Source of the DNA: Thermoprotei archaeon
Lineage (GTDB): Archaea > Thermoproteota > Thermoprotei > QMSL01 > B3-G16
NCBI GenBank assembly: GCA_003649665.1
Contig: QMSL01000052.1
Location: forward strand, 1-8,683
Length of the DNA: 8,683 nucleotides
Direction: 5' to 3'
Under the pieces are notes generated by a model. It was not told the DNA's origin. It saw nothing but the letters and a program-made list of their open reading frames with translations, and did not search any database. Of the stretch, positions 1-5,527 are shown piece after piece. The position numbers and the translations under genes are program-made. Every line of letters starts with the position of its first letter. Position 1 is the first letter of the stretch.

Positions 1-1085
1 ATTGTTCCTGGAGATGGACTTAAAGTTCTTGGATCCTCTGCATATATCCTTGCCTCTATTGCATGACCCCTAATCTCTACTTCGTTCTGAGATAGATTGA
101 GTTTGTAACCAGCGGCGATGTACAGTTGCTCCTTTACTATATCCACTCCAGTTATCGCCTCGGTTATTGGATGCTCTACTTGAATTCTGGCATTTAACTC
201 TATGAAATAGAACTTATCCTCACTAGGGACATAGATAAACTCAACGGTGCCAGCATTTACGTAGTTCACTAGTCGCGCTATCCTTAAGGCTATACTAGTA
301 ACTCTCTTTCTCTTTTCGTCATCAAGAATGGGAGATGGTGCTTCCTCAAGAACCTTTTGAAAGCGTCTTTGCATAGAGCATTCCCTTTCAAATAGATGAA
401 TAACGTTATTATGATTATCTGCTAATATCTGTACTTCTATGTGCTTGGCTTCGGGGTAGTATTTTTCAATATATAGGTTTCTTTTCCCAAACGCGACATC
501 GGATAGCCTTGCAGCCAGCATGAAAGATTTCTTTAGCTCATCAGCATTATGACAAACGAACATTCCAATGCCTCCACCTCCAAATCTAGGCTTGAGTATC
601 ACTGGATATCCTAAGTTCTCTGCAGTTTCCAAGGCTTCGTCGACAGTCTCTATTTCCTTAAAAGGACCAGGTACTACTGGTATTCCATGGTTTCCAAGAA
701 AAGCTTTAAAGGCTAATTTATCGCTTACAATCTCGTGAATTTTTGAAGGGGGGCCTATGAAAACTAAGCCTTCCTCAGTCACTCGCTCAGCAAATTCCTT
801 GCTCTGAGCAAGAAATCCATATCCAGGATGTATTGCCTCGGCACCACAATCCTTGGCTATTTTAACTATCTTCTCTATGTTCAAATAGCTTAGCTTTGGA
901 TCAGGAGGACCTACTCTATATGCTTCATCCGCCATTAAGACATGAAGAGAGTCCTTATCAGCGTCCGAGAATATCGCTACAGAGCGTATTCCAAGTTCTT
1001 TCAGCGCTCGAATGATACGAACAGCGATTTCACCCCTGTTTGCTACGAGTACTTTTCTAAATGGTACCTTTTGTGTAATTGGCAT
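1..1085 (-). CDS. Biotin carboxylase subunit of an acyl-CoA or pyruvate carboxylase (3'-truncated by the window)
   Basis: ATP-dependent carboxylation of the biotin carrier protein, first half-reaction of acetyl/propionyl-CoA or pyruvate carboxylase, in the cytoplasm. The 361 codons present cover most of the roughly 450-500 residue family. In order: N-domain KVLVANRGEIAVRIIRA (11-27), HPGYGFL (86-92), glycine-rich ATP loop (169-175), KHIEVQ (214-219), ERECSMQRRFQK (233-244), and catalytic NARIQVEHP (298-306), with Arg300 and Glu304 at the positions of the E. coli AccC catalytic pair. The start is ATG, with AGGAA five bases upstream (1091-1095). Odd points are GGGGIGM where most members have GGGGRGM, and VSDK in place of MGDK. 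No carboxyltransferase or biotin carrier gene is visible here; they may lie beyond the left edge. The family is certain. Which acyl substrate it serves cannot be told from this subunit alone. Confidence 0.95.
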   Translation of the reverse strand, partial: MPITQKVPFRKVLVANRGEIAVRIIRALKELGIRSVAIFSDADKDSLHVLMADEAYRVGPPDPKLSYLNIEKIVKIAKDCGAEAIHPGYGFLAQSKEFAERVTEEGLVFIGPPSKIHEIVSDKLAFKAFLGNHGIPVVPGPFKEIETVDEALETAENLGYPVILKPRFGGGGIGMFVCHNADELKKSFMLAARLSDVAFGKRNLYIEKYYPEAKHIEVQILADNHNNVIHLFERECSMQRRFQKVLEEAPSPILDDEKRKRVTSIALRIARLVNYVNAGTVEFIYVPSEDKFYFIELNARIQVEHPITEAITGVDIVKEQLYIAAGYKLNLSQNEVEIRGHAIEARIYAEDPRTLSPSPGT

Positions 1086-1116
1086 ATAAATTCCTAAAAG
1101 TAAGGGAATAGAGAAA

Positions 1117-1130
1117 TTAAATAAAACTTT
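1117..1130 (-). promoter_or_regulatory. Proximal TATA-box candidate for biotin carboxylase
   Basis: Reading the minus strand, AAAG followed by TTTTATTTAA gives a BRE/TATA-like element. A start about 25 bases downstream falls near 1098, leaving a short leader that just holds the AGGAA site. A second, better TATA candidate lies farther up at 1248-1258, so either or both may be used. Confidence 0.4.
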
Positions 1131-1145
1131 CCTATATCGAAGAAG

Positions 1146-1226
1146 TTATGAAGTCATTCTAGAAAACTCACATCTATGGAGGACCTTTTTTAGGTGGGAG
1201 GTAATATCGGGGCAATTTATCCCCAT
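1146..1226 (-). CDS. Possible 26-residue leaderless small protein or leader peptide upstream of biotin carboxylase
   Basis: ATG at 1226 opens a 26-codon frame beginning MGINCPDITSHLKKVL and containing HRCEF, ending in TAA 60 bases before the biotin carboxylase start. Its ATG lies about 26 bases after the centre of a good TATA box (1248-1258), the distance expected for a leaderless archaeal message. It contains two cysteines and two histidines. No family is recognised. A frame this short can arise by chance, and the codons overlap a GGGG...CCCC dyad at 1209-1224, so the same stretch may be just the structured 5' leader of the carboxylase message. Confidence 0.3.
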   Translation of the reverse strand: MGINCPDITSHLKKVLHRCEFSRMTS

Positions 1227-1247
1227 TATAAGTTACTAAGGTAAAAG

Positions 1248-1258
1248 ATATATAAAGC
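1248..1258 (-). promoter_or_regulatory. Strong TATA-box candidate, distal promoter for biotin carboxylase or the small frame
   Basis: The minus strand reads AAAAG then CTTTATATATC, a close match to an archaeal BRE plus TATA box. Transcription would start near 1226-1230, at or just before the ATG of the 26-codon frame, and give biotin carboxylase a leader of about 140 bases. The core TATATA is nearly symmetric, but no plus-strand gene follows it, so the minus direction is preferred. Confidence 0.5.
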
Positions 1259-1294
1259 TTTTGTTTACCAATGGGTCATATAACCAAAGGCGCA

Positions 1295-1317
1295 ATTATT
1301 TAATGTCTTTAAATAAT
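1295..1317. repeat. Perfect AT-only inverted repeat, 9-base arms
   Basis: Arms ATTATTTAA (1295-1303) and TTAAATAAT (1309-1317) flank a five-base TGTCT loop. It lies between the membrane protein gene and the distal TATA box. With AT-only arms it could be an operator or simply AT-rich spacer; it is the first of three dyads in this gap. Confidence 0.5.
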
Positions 1318-1341
1318 GTTTCAAGGCAATTTACTTTCATA

Positions 1342-1388
1342 AAATGACTATAACTCATTTACATTAGTAAATATGAAATTAGTCATTT
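1342..1388. repeat. Nested inverted repeat
   Basis: Outer arms AAATGACTA (1342-1350) and TAGTCATTT (1380-1388) enclose an inner hairpin ATTTAC-ATTA-GTAAAT (1357-1372). Alternative pairings exist: TTTCAT (1335-1340) with ATGAAA (1373-1378), and ATTTACT (1329-1335) with AGTAAAT (1366-1372). This could be a regulator binding site or an RNA that switches between folds. No gene is read through it except a possible tail of the minus-strand message from 1411. Confidence 0.5.
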
Positions 1389-1390
1389 GA

Positions 1391-1412
1391 AAACGTTTCT
1401 AATGAAACGTTT
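1391..1412 (-). terminator. Perfect 9-bp hairpin at the stop codon of the membrane protein gene
   Basis: AAACGTTTC (1391-1399) and GAAACGTTT (1404-1412) flank a four-base loop. The right arm overlaps the TAA stop (1411-1413) of the minus-strand membrane protein gene, and on that strand the stem runs out into TTTTC. Because AAACGTTT is itself a palindrome, the arms are also direct repeats. The placement suggests a transcript end or 3'-protecting hairpin; archaeal terminators are often only T-runs, so an operator role cannot be excluded. Confidence 0.4.
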
Positions 1413-1761
1413 ATTTAAAGATAAGAGCGCTCATTGTAGATCCTATAACAGATAGTATAATGATTAAAAATATTATGGGAATTAATGAGATAATAATTGA
1501 GAATGACAAGAATATCGTATATGGAAGTAACGCTAATAAGAGAGACAACGAGAAAAGTTTAAACAACAGGATTATCATGATTAAAAGGGAGGATGTAACT
1601 ATACCAAATTTAATGCCAATGGAGAGACCATGTATAACACCCTTGTTAAGGAGGGCACCTAAAATAAAGGAAAAAGCTAAGGGAGAAAGCCACGTAATAC
1701 GTAGGAAAAGTAGTGTTAAAAACGCAAAAGTTAGCATTAAGGCGAATTCCTTTAAGCTCAT
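1411..1761 (-). CDS. Small multi-span membrane protein, function unknown
   Basis: 116 residues, almost entirely hydrophobic, with about four to five membrane segments (roughly 7-20, 24-39, 46-67, 69-84 and 88-108 from the chosen start) and very few charges in the second half. I do not recognise the family. Two ATGs are possible: 1767 and 1761. The Shine-Dalgarno-like TTAGGA (1768-1773) touches the first and stands six bases before the second, so 1761 (MSLKEFALML) is preferred. The gene starts 13 bases after the stop of the cyclophilin-like gene and is probably co-transcribed with it. The plus-strand open frame opposite it is Lys/Asn-rich, as expected for the antisense of Leu/Ile codons, and is discarded. 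A perfect hairpin covers the stop codon. Confidence 0.7.
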   Translation of the reverse strand: MSLKEFALMLTFAFLTLLFLRITWLSPLAFSFILGALLNKGVIHGLSIGIKFGIVTSSLLIMIILLFKLFSLSLLLALLPYTIFLSFSIIISLIPIIFLIIILSVIGSTMSALIFK

Positions 1762-1767
1762 GAACAT

Positions 1768-1773
1768 TCCTAA
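1768..1773 (-). promoter_or_regulatory. Ribosome binding site deciding the membrane protein start
   Basis: TTAGGA on the minus strand lies directly after the TAG stop of the upstream gene. Its six-base spacing fits the ATG at 1761 and not the abutting ATG at 1767. Confidence 0.5.
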
Positions 1774-1774
1774 G

Positions 1775-2182
1775 CTACTCAGTACTTATAAGTTCAACTC
1801 TAATCTTATCGCCGCTCTTAACCTTAGAGAAAACGGTTGGATCACCGATTATCTTGCCTAATACGTTTACTGGGCTTGCGGGTCTTATCTCATCGGGCGT
1901 TCTACTTGCGGGAGTCGGACCCCAGAAAATGCATAAACTATCCCCTGGAGGCCAATACGCAACAGTCCCCTTCTCCACAACATCTTTAGCGTTCTCTTCA
2001 GAGACCTCTACTGGAGTTTCGAAATAAATTTCATCGCCCCATCTATATGCAGTAGACTCAAATGGCAACGCTTCAATTAGCGCCTTAAAAGTCTTTGGAC
2101 TATATTCGTCAGTTATCTCGGCTTCAACAGGACCTGTAGCCTTCGTTATAAACCTAATTCTAGCCTTCACTTTAACCACCAA
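1775..2182 (-). CDS. Cyclophilin-like fold protein (PF04126 / TM1367 type)
   Basis: 135 residues if begun at TTG 2182. The family hallmark is the block with AYWPPGDSLCIFWGPTP (75-91) followed by SRTPDEIRPASPVNVLGKI (93-111), which matches the small prokaryotic cyclophilin-like family solved for Thermotoga TM1367. These proteins share the cyclophilin beta-barrel, but prolyl isomerase activity is not established for them and the physiological role is unknown. A cytoplasmic protein is expected: no signal or membrane segment is present. The start is uncertain. A TATA centred near 2209 would suit a leaderless TTG at 2182, and one centred near 2195 would suit a leaderless GTG at 2170 (131 residues). 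The small membrane protein gene follows 13 bases downstream, suggesting a two-gene unit. Confidence 0.88.
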   Translation of the reverse strand: MVVKVKARIRFITKATGPVEAEITDEYSPKTFKALIEALPFESTAYRWGDEIYFETPVEVSEENAKDVVEKGTVAYWPPGDSLCIFWGPTPASRTPDEIRPASPVNVLGKIIGDPTVFSKVKSGDKIRVELISTE

Positions 2183-2190
2183 TAGCTACC

Positions 2191-2212
2191 TTATAAAAGC
2201 AAACGATATAAA
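2191..2212 (-). promoter_or_regulatory. Double TATA-like region for the cyclophilin-like gene
   Basis: On the minus strand TTTATAT (2206-2212) and CTTTTATAA (2191-2199) lie in series. Counting about 26 bases from each centre puts transcription starts near 2183 and 2169, which coincide with the two candidate starts TTG 2182 and GTG 2170. The rest of the 113-base gap up to 2295 holds no gene I can support. Confidence 0.4.
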
Positions 2213-2295
2213 CGTAGTGTATCATATGTACAAGCACTACTCAATGAATTACTTAACACTCGGCCTCTAGTCTAATCATCATTCTTCCTCACAAG

Positions 2296-2442
2296 TCAGT
2301 GCTCGTGCCCTTCCTCATCGTGGAAATGATCGCACGTTCGGATTCTAACATTATTGTAGCGTGTTAGGATTAATAAGCATAGCGCACTTATCATAAGGGA
2401 AAGAACAAAACATTTATCTTGGTGACTATAGTGCCTGTTCAT
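2296..2442 (-). CDS. 48-residue single-span membrane protein with His/Cys/acid-rich tail
   Basis: The frame runs from ATG 2442 to TGA 2296. The layout is coherent: a polar N-terminus with two histidines (MNRHYSHQDK), one membrane helix (about 11-27, CFVLSLMISALCLLILT), a basic stretch with Arg28, Arg33 and Arg35, and a C-terminal tail CDHFHDEEGHEH with five histidines, one cysteine and five acidic residues. By the positive-inside rule the tail should face the cytoplasm. Such tails commonly bind nickel, zinc, copper or cobalt, but that is inference. No Shine-Dalgarno precedes it; a TATA-like stretch (about 2457-2467) at roughly the right distance suggests leaderless expression, divergent from the ABC operon. 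It may share a message with the cyclophilin-like gene 113 bases downstream, although that gene has its own TATA boxes. Not a family I know. Confidence 0.55.
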   Translation of the reverse strand: MNRHYSHQDKCFVLSLMISALCLLILTRYNNVRIRTCDHFHDEEGHEH

Positions 2443-2456
2443 GTTTTCTATAAACA

Positions 2457-2467
2457 TAAAAATAAAC
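2457..2467 (-). promoter_or_regulatory. TATA-like element for the 48-residue protein
   Basis: The minus strand reads GTTTATTTTTA some 20 bases before the ATG at 2442, compatible with a leaderless or nearly leaderless transcript. It lies back-to-back with the plus-strand promoter of the ABC operon, so a regulator bound in this 89-base gap could control both directions. Confidence 0.35.
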
Positions 2468-2483
2468 GCAAAACTGGCGAAGT

Positions 2484-2492
2484 CTTATATAT
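2484..2492 (+). promoter_or_regulatory. TATA box of the six-gene ABC operon
   Basis: CTTATATAT preceded by CGAAGT resembles a BRE/TATA pair. A start about 25 bases on, near 2513, leaves a leader of some 18 bases that carries the AGGGAG ribosome binding site (2521-2526), five bases before the ATG. No comparable TATA box was found between the following genes, so this probably drives all six. Confidence 0.6.
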
Positions 2493-2531
2493 TTCACAAA
2501 ATAGAGATTAAAACATAGTTAGGGAGCAAAA

Positions 2532-3452
2532 ATGGGAAGTGAGCAGCTCAGAAATAGCGTACGTAAGTGTAGTAACTATAATCAAATTCTTGTGATGCTC
2601 TTATCAATGACCATCATAAGCTTAAGTTATCAAGGCATTGCAAGCTCTACTATAGACGTAGACAATCTTCTTATCAAATTTAAGACATCACCTAAAGGCA
2701 TAAGATTCCTCACTAGCGACGGTAAGAAGTTCATCTTTAACCATACCAGGATAAAGTCAGCAGCCATTGAAGTATATTACATACCTATTAACTCCACCCA
2801 TATAAAAGCCCTTGTAAATATAACAGGCATATACATCTATGATACTATGCATCATGAGGAGATGGATAGCGTTCTCTCAGGAAGAAAGACGATAACCATT
2901 GAAAGGGGCTCATTAGAGGAAAAGGGACGATACTCGTTTACTTTAACGTTCATCATTCATATTAGCAGTAATTATGCATGGCTTAACGGTGAGTTCATTG
3001 GTTTCTTCCCATTCTACATATTCCCTACAATAGGCTACAAGAATGCAACTAGGATTATAAGACATTTATATATGGGCAATCGTTTAGAGCTACATACTAT
3101 AGGCGAGGGAGAAGCATTTATTAAAAAGACTCACTTAGAGTTGGGAAATGGTAGTGAAATTGTCATTCCAACCCTCTGGATTTATAATGACTATTGTAGT
3201 ATCGAGTTTGTGTATCACTATCCGATATGTGTTAAATGCCTTCTACCTCTTGATAATAACACGTATGTGTACTTTGATTTACGGATAGATGATGATTACA
3301 TACCTATTATTCTTAAAATTAACGATTACCCTGTAAAGGACGTGTACACCTATGTTGACTATCCTCGTCTTATAATGGTTTTAGTTATCCTAGGCGGTAT
3401 CGTCGTTGGAATAATGTTGTTAATGAGATATATTAGAGGGGGGCGTATATAG
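2532..3452 (+). CDS. Exported single-pass surface protein, paralogue A1 of the ABC operon
   Basis: 306 residues. A signal or anchor segment lies at about 19-39 (ILVMLLSMTIISLSYQGIAS), followed by a long beta-rich ectodomain, a C-terminal membrane helix (about 280-298) and a basic end RYIRGGRI. The ectodomain carries six N-X-S/T sequons (Asn70, 87, 96, 171, 206, 242), as in glycosylated archaeal surface proteins. Two conserved blocks are shared with the protein at 3963: Asn147-Ala172, with AWLNGEFIGFFP and YIFPTIGYKNA, and 200-267, with YC, FVYHYPI and INDYP. The start is well supported by TATA, AGGGAG and an ATG at normal spacing. I do not recognise the family. Its place at the head of an operon with an ABC permease and ATPase suggests an ectodomain subunit or client of that transporter. 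Confidence 0.82.
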   Translation: MGSEQLRNSVRKCSNYNQILVMLLSMTIISLSYQGIASSTIDVDNLLIKFKTSPKGIRFLTSDGKKFIFNHTRIKSAAIEVYYIPINSTHIKALVNITGIYIYDTMHHEEMDSVLSGRKTITIERGSLEEKGRYSFTLTFIIHISSNYAWLNGEFIGFFPFYIFPTIGYKNATRIIRHLYMGNRLELHTIGEGEAFIKKTHLELGNGSEIVIPTLWIYNDYCSIEFVYHYPICVKCLLPLDNNTYVYFDLRIDDDYIPIILKINDYPVKDVYTYVDYPRLIMVLVILGGIVVGIMLLMRYIRGGRI

Positions 3453-3958
3453 TGGTTAAGAGATTATGTATCCTAATATTGGCTTTGATAACGGTAACGT
3501 CTATTATCTTATCGAACTATACGACTTCATTTCTTGAAAGAAGACCTGTTGTAGTTCTCTGCCTATCTAATAGCTATAGGGGACACCCCCGTCACATATT
3601 GGTTACAGTAGGTGATGTTATAGTTGAGATATACGTAGATAGGGGAGATATATATTATGCACACGTAATAGCTGTCATCGGTTATTATGAGACTGAGATT
3701 CATAAGTGGACATCTCTTAGTTTATACGAGAAGTCTATCGTATCAGAAGGAGGGGGATTAATCAGTGGGTATCGTTTTAGGCGTAAGGCTAGTGATGTCC
3801 AATGGGACATTATATATCTTAATGCTACGGGCACTCATCTATTAATGATTACACCCTATGTGATGTATGAGATTGAGCAATATTCGTTAATTAGATCGAA
3901 AATCCATATGGATCTCCACTGCGGTATTTTTTACTACAAGGTGATGGGAGAGGAATGA
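3452..3958 (+). CDS. Small anchored extracytoplasmic protein B1 of the ABC operon
   Basis: 168 residues beginning at GTG, whose first base is the last base of the preceding TAG stop; a GGGGGG run upstream can serve as ribosome binding site, so translation is probably coupled. An N-terminal hydrophobic segment (about 5-22) is an uncleaved anchor or signal peptide, followed by an ectodomain of alternating hydrophobic residues typical of beta-strands, with two sequons (Asn22, Asn124). The middle contains SEGGGLISGYRFRRK (98-112), and the end holds ATGTHLLMITPYVMYEI (125-141). The latter faintly resembles GRGTYIVNIVPNTTISL in the small protein at 5517, which may mean a shared domain, but this is only by eye. 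No known family recognised. Sandwiched between the two paralogues, it is likely their partner. Confidence 0.75.
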   Translation: MVKRLCILILALITVTSIILSNYTTSFLERRPVVVLCLSNSYRGHPRHILVTVGDVIVEIYVDRGDIYYAHVIAVIGYYETEIHKWTSLSLYEKSIVSEGGGLISGYRFRRKASDVQWDIIYLNATGTHLLMITPYVMYEIEQYSLIRSKIHMDLHCGIFYYKVMGEE

Positions 3959-3962
3959 TATT

Positions 3963-4727
3963 ATGAGATGGCACTTTCCCCTTCTCTTATTAATGGTCAT
4001 CTTTTCTTTAGTGTCTCTCACTAATTTATCACGCGAATCCTTAGCAGAGAGTTCTCTTTATGAGCTTAATGGCGTTATAAAGGTAGTTGATGAGGAAAAG
4101 TATCATTATTACATAATTAATGCAACCATAAATCTGAGATTAGCAGTAATAAACACTACTCATGTTAAGGTTTACGTAAACATAACGGGATTCCTCCATC
4201 AGGCTGGGAGATTAATAAGGAATCAGACGATATTGATCTTCGTCGTTAATACTAAGAATAACCATGCATGGTTTAATGGTATGTTTATAGGCTTCTTCCC
4301 CTTGTACATATTTCCAGCAATAGGCTACGCTAATGCGTCTGATTTTTCTTTCATATTCCTTGGGAAACCTTTATCTTTGATAACATGTGAGGGTAAGCCT
4401 GTTCCTGTACATTGTCATCTAATGTTAAGTAATGGTACTAAAGTCAGTATAGTCTCGCTCGTACTCGAGAATAAGTACTGTAAAGTAGCCTTTGTATATC
4501 ATTACCCGATATATGCAGCCTTTCGCCTTCCCTTAGGGGGTGGTAAATATCTGTACATAACTGCATGTGTTTCAGGGAAGTACATTCGCCATATCCTTGA
4601 TATAAATGATTATCCAGAGAATATCGTAGCCAAACGGCCCTTACTAAATATATTTGTCATATTAGTGTTACTTGTTATAGTATGTTCCATTATTATATGG
4701 AGGATAATAAGAGGGAGGAGAATATAG
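3963..4727 (+). CDS. Exported single-pass surface protein, paralogue A2 of the ABC operon
   Basis: 254 residues. Signal peptide about 4-30 (hydrophobic PLLLLMVIFSLVSL, possible cleavage after SLAES), ectodomain with seven sequons (Asn21, 53, 64, 73, 87, 124, 157), C-terminal helix about 228-247 and the basic end WRIIRGRRI. Aligned by hand to the 306-residue protein, 20 of 26 residues match in the AWFNGMFIGFFP / YIFPAIGY block (100-125), and 31 of 68 match, ungapped, in 151-218. VNITG and the preceding THVK are also shared. It lacks part of the N-terminal ectodomain of its paralogue. The start ATG comes four bases after the previous stop, with GAGAGG upstream. The pair looks like an old duplication kept within one operon, perhaps forming a heterodimer; function unknown. 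Confidence 0.82.
   Translation: MRWHFPLLLLMVIFSLVSLTNLSRESLAESSLYELNGVIKVVDEEKYHYYIINATINLRLAVINTTHVKVYVNITGFLHQAGRLIRNQTILIFVVNTKNNHAWFNGMFIGFFPLYIFPAIGYANASDFSFIFLGKPLSLITCEGKPVPVHCHLMLSNGTKVSIVSLVLENKYCKVAFVYHYPIYAAFRLPLGGGKYLYITACVSGKYIRHILDINDYPENIVAKRPLLNIFVILVLLVIVCSIIIWRIIRGRRI
4713..4720 (+). promoter_or_regulatory. Ribosome binding site deciding the permease start
   Basis: GGGAGGAG lies inside the end of the preceding gene, about nine bases before ATG 4730. It supports that start over the upstream in-frame ATG at 4682. Confidence 0.6.
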
Positions 4728-4729
4728 AT

Positions 4730-5527
4730 ATGGGAATTACTAGGCGGCTTCCGTTTAAGGAAATTTGGCTCTCATTATTATCGTTCATAATAATAGTAGT
4801 AGATATGACTACACCTATACTATTAGCATCCTCGTTCTTTTATGTAATACCTTCAGGTGGAGGTATAATCTCTAGAAGAATCACTACTATCCCAGTTTCA
4901 CAATATAAGCAGTTATATAAGGAGGTTATTCAAGAGGCTTACAGGATAGCGGAGAATGTGGTCTTACTAAATAGAACTGTTGTTCTTAATAGACTTATGA
5001 AGTTCTTCAATACCCTAACTTTTGCCCATTATGTTCTGATAGGCATATTTACTGTAATAGCCATAGCTCGGCCTCTTGAGTACAAGTATTTCTTCTTAGA
5101 GGTACTTTCAAGGGGTAGTAGGCTAAAGGTCTTTGCGGAGAGATGGTCATTGTTATTGTTGCTTTCAGTATTCTCCTCGACACTTACTTCACTTACGGTA
5201 GCCTCGATATATTACGTTAATAGTGCGTTCCCCTCGTTCTTAGAGTGCTACCATTACGCATTTATGCCACTAACTCTTACAAGCGTCTCTGCACTATCAT
5301 TAGCTACTTTTGTATCTACGTTAACTAAGAGAATGTCTGATAGCCTACTATTGTTCCTAGCAATTTCAGTCCTAATTATATTAATAGGATCAGCATACGA
5401 AAAGGTAGCTAGCATAATCTTAACGGCCTTAGCTCTTTATAAGAATATAGGTTTTCTGGAGTATGTACTCTTCATGATATTGGTTAATCTAGTAAATGTG
5501 ATCAGGGTGGTGAGCCTTGAGTATTAA
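4730..5527 (+). CDS. ABC-2-like transporter permease
   Basis: 265 residues with about six membrane segments: 13-40, 96-114, 139-163, 177-199, 203-222 and 241-261. The first two are separated by a roughly 55-residue extracytoplasmic loop with one sequon (Asn81). After the second helix comes a cytoplasmic stretch LEVLSRGSRLKVFAERW (123-139), which resembles the coupling region of ABC-2/NatB-type exporters (pattern near 'LLSRPISRxxLLxGK'). The ATPase encoded two genes on fits this reading. An in-frame ATG at 4682 would extend the protein by 16 polar residues, but it overlaps the preceding gene by 46 bases and has no ribosome binding site. ATG 4730 follows the TAG by two bases with GGGAGGAG (4713-4720) upstream and is chosen. 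Substrate unknown. Confidence 0.75.
   Translation: MGITRRLPFKEIWLSLLSFIIIVVDMTTPILLASSFFYVIPSGGGIISRRITTIPVSQYKQLYKEVIQEAYRIAENVVLLNRTVVLNRLMKFFNTLTFAHYVLIGIFTVIAIARPLEYKYFFLEVLSRGSRLKVFAERWSLLLLLSVFSSTLTSLTVASIYYVNSAFPSFLECYHYAFMPLTLTSVSALSLATFVSTLTKRMSDSLLLFLAISVLIILIGSAYEKVASIILTALALYKNIGFLEYVLFMILVNLVNVIRVVSLEY
5506..5513 (+). promoter_or_regulatory. Strong Shine-Dalgarno site for a TTG start inside the permease gene
   Basis: GGTGGTGA sits close before TTG 5517 and within the last codons of the permease gene. It justifies the TTG start and implies translational coupling of the two genes. Confidence 0.65.

Noticed and set aside
1086..1410. tRNA, rRNA or CRISPR repeat in the largest left-hand gap
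   Set aside because: No TPsiC-like arm, cloverleaf or regularly spaced repeats; the repeated elements are three unrelated dyads.
1460..1861. Plus-strand open frame of 133 codons
   Set aside because: Lys/Asn-rich antisense image of the hydrophobic membrane protein gene, running on into the cyclophilin-like gene. It has no promoter, ribosome site or recognisable domain.
2246..2285. Minus-strand C-box-like ATGATGA, possible C/D box sRNA, and a nine-codon frame beginning MMIRLEAEC
   Set aside because: No proper D, D' and C' boxes at the required spacing, and the frame is too short to support.
4682..4729. Upstream ATG extending the permease by 16 residues
   Set aside because: It overlaps the preceding gene, has no ribosome binding site and gives a polar, unlikely N-terminus; GGGAGGAG fits ATG 4730 instead.
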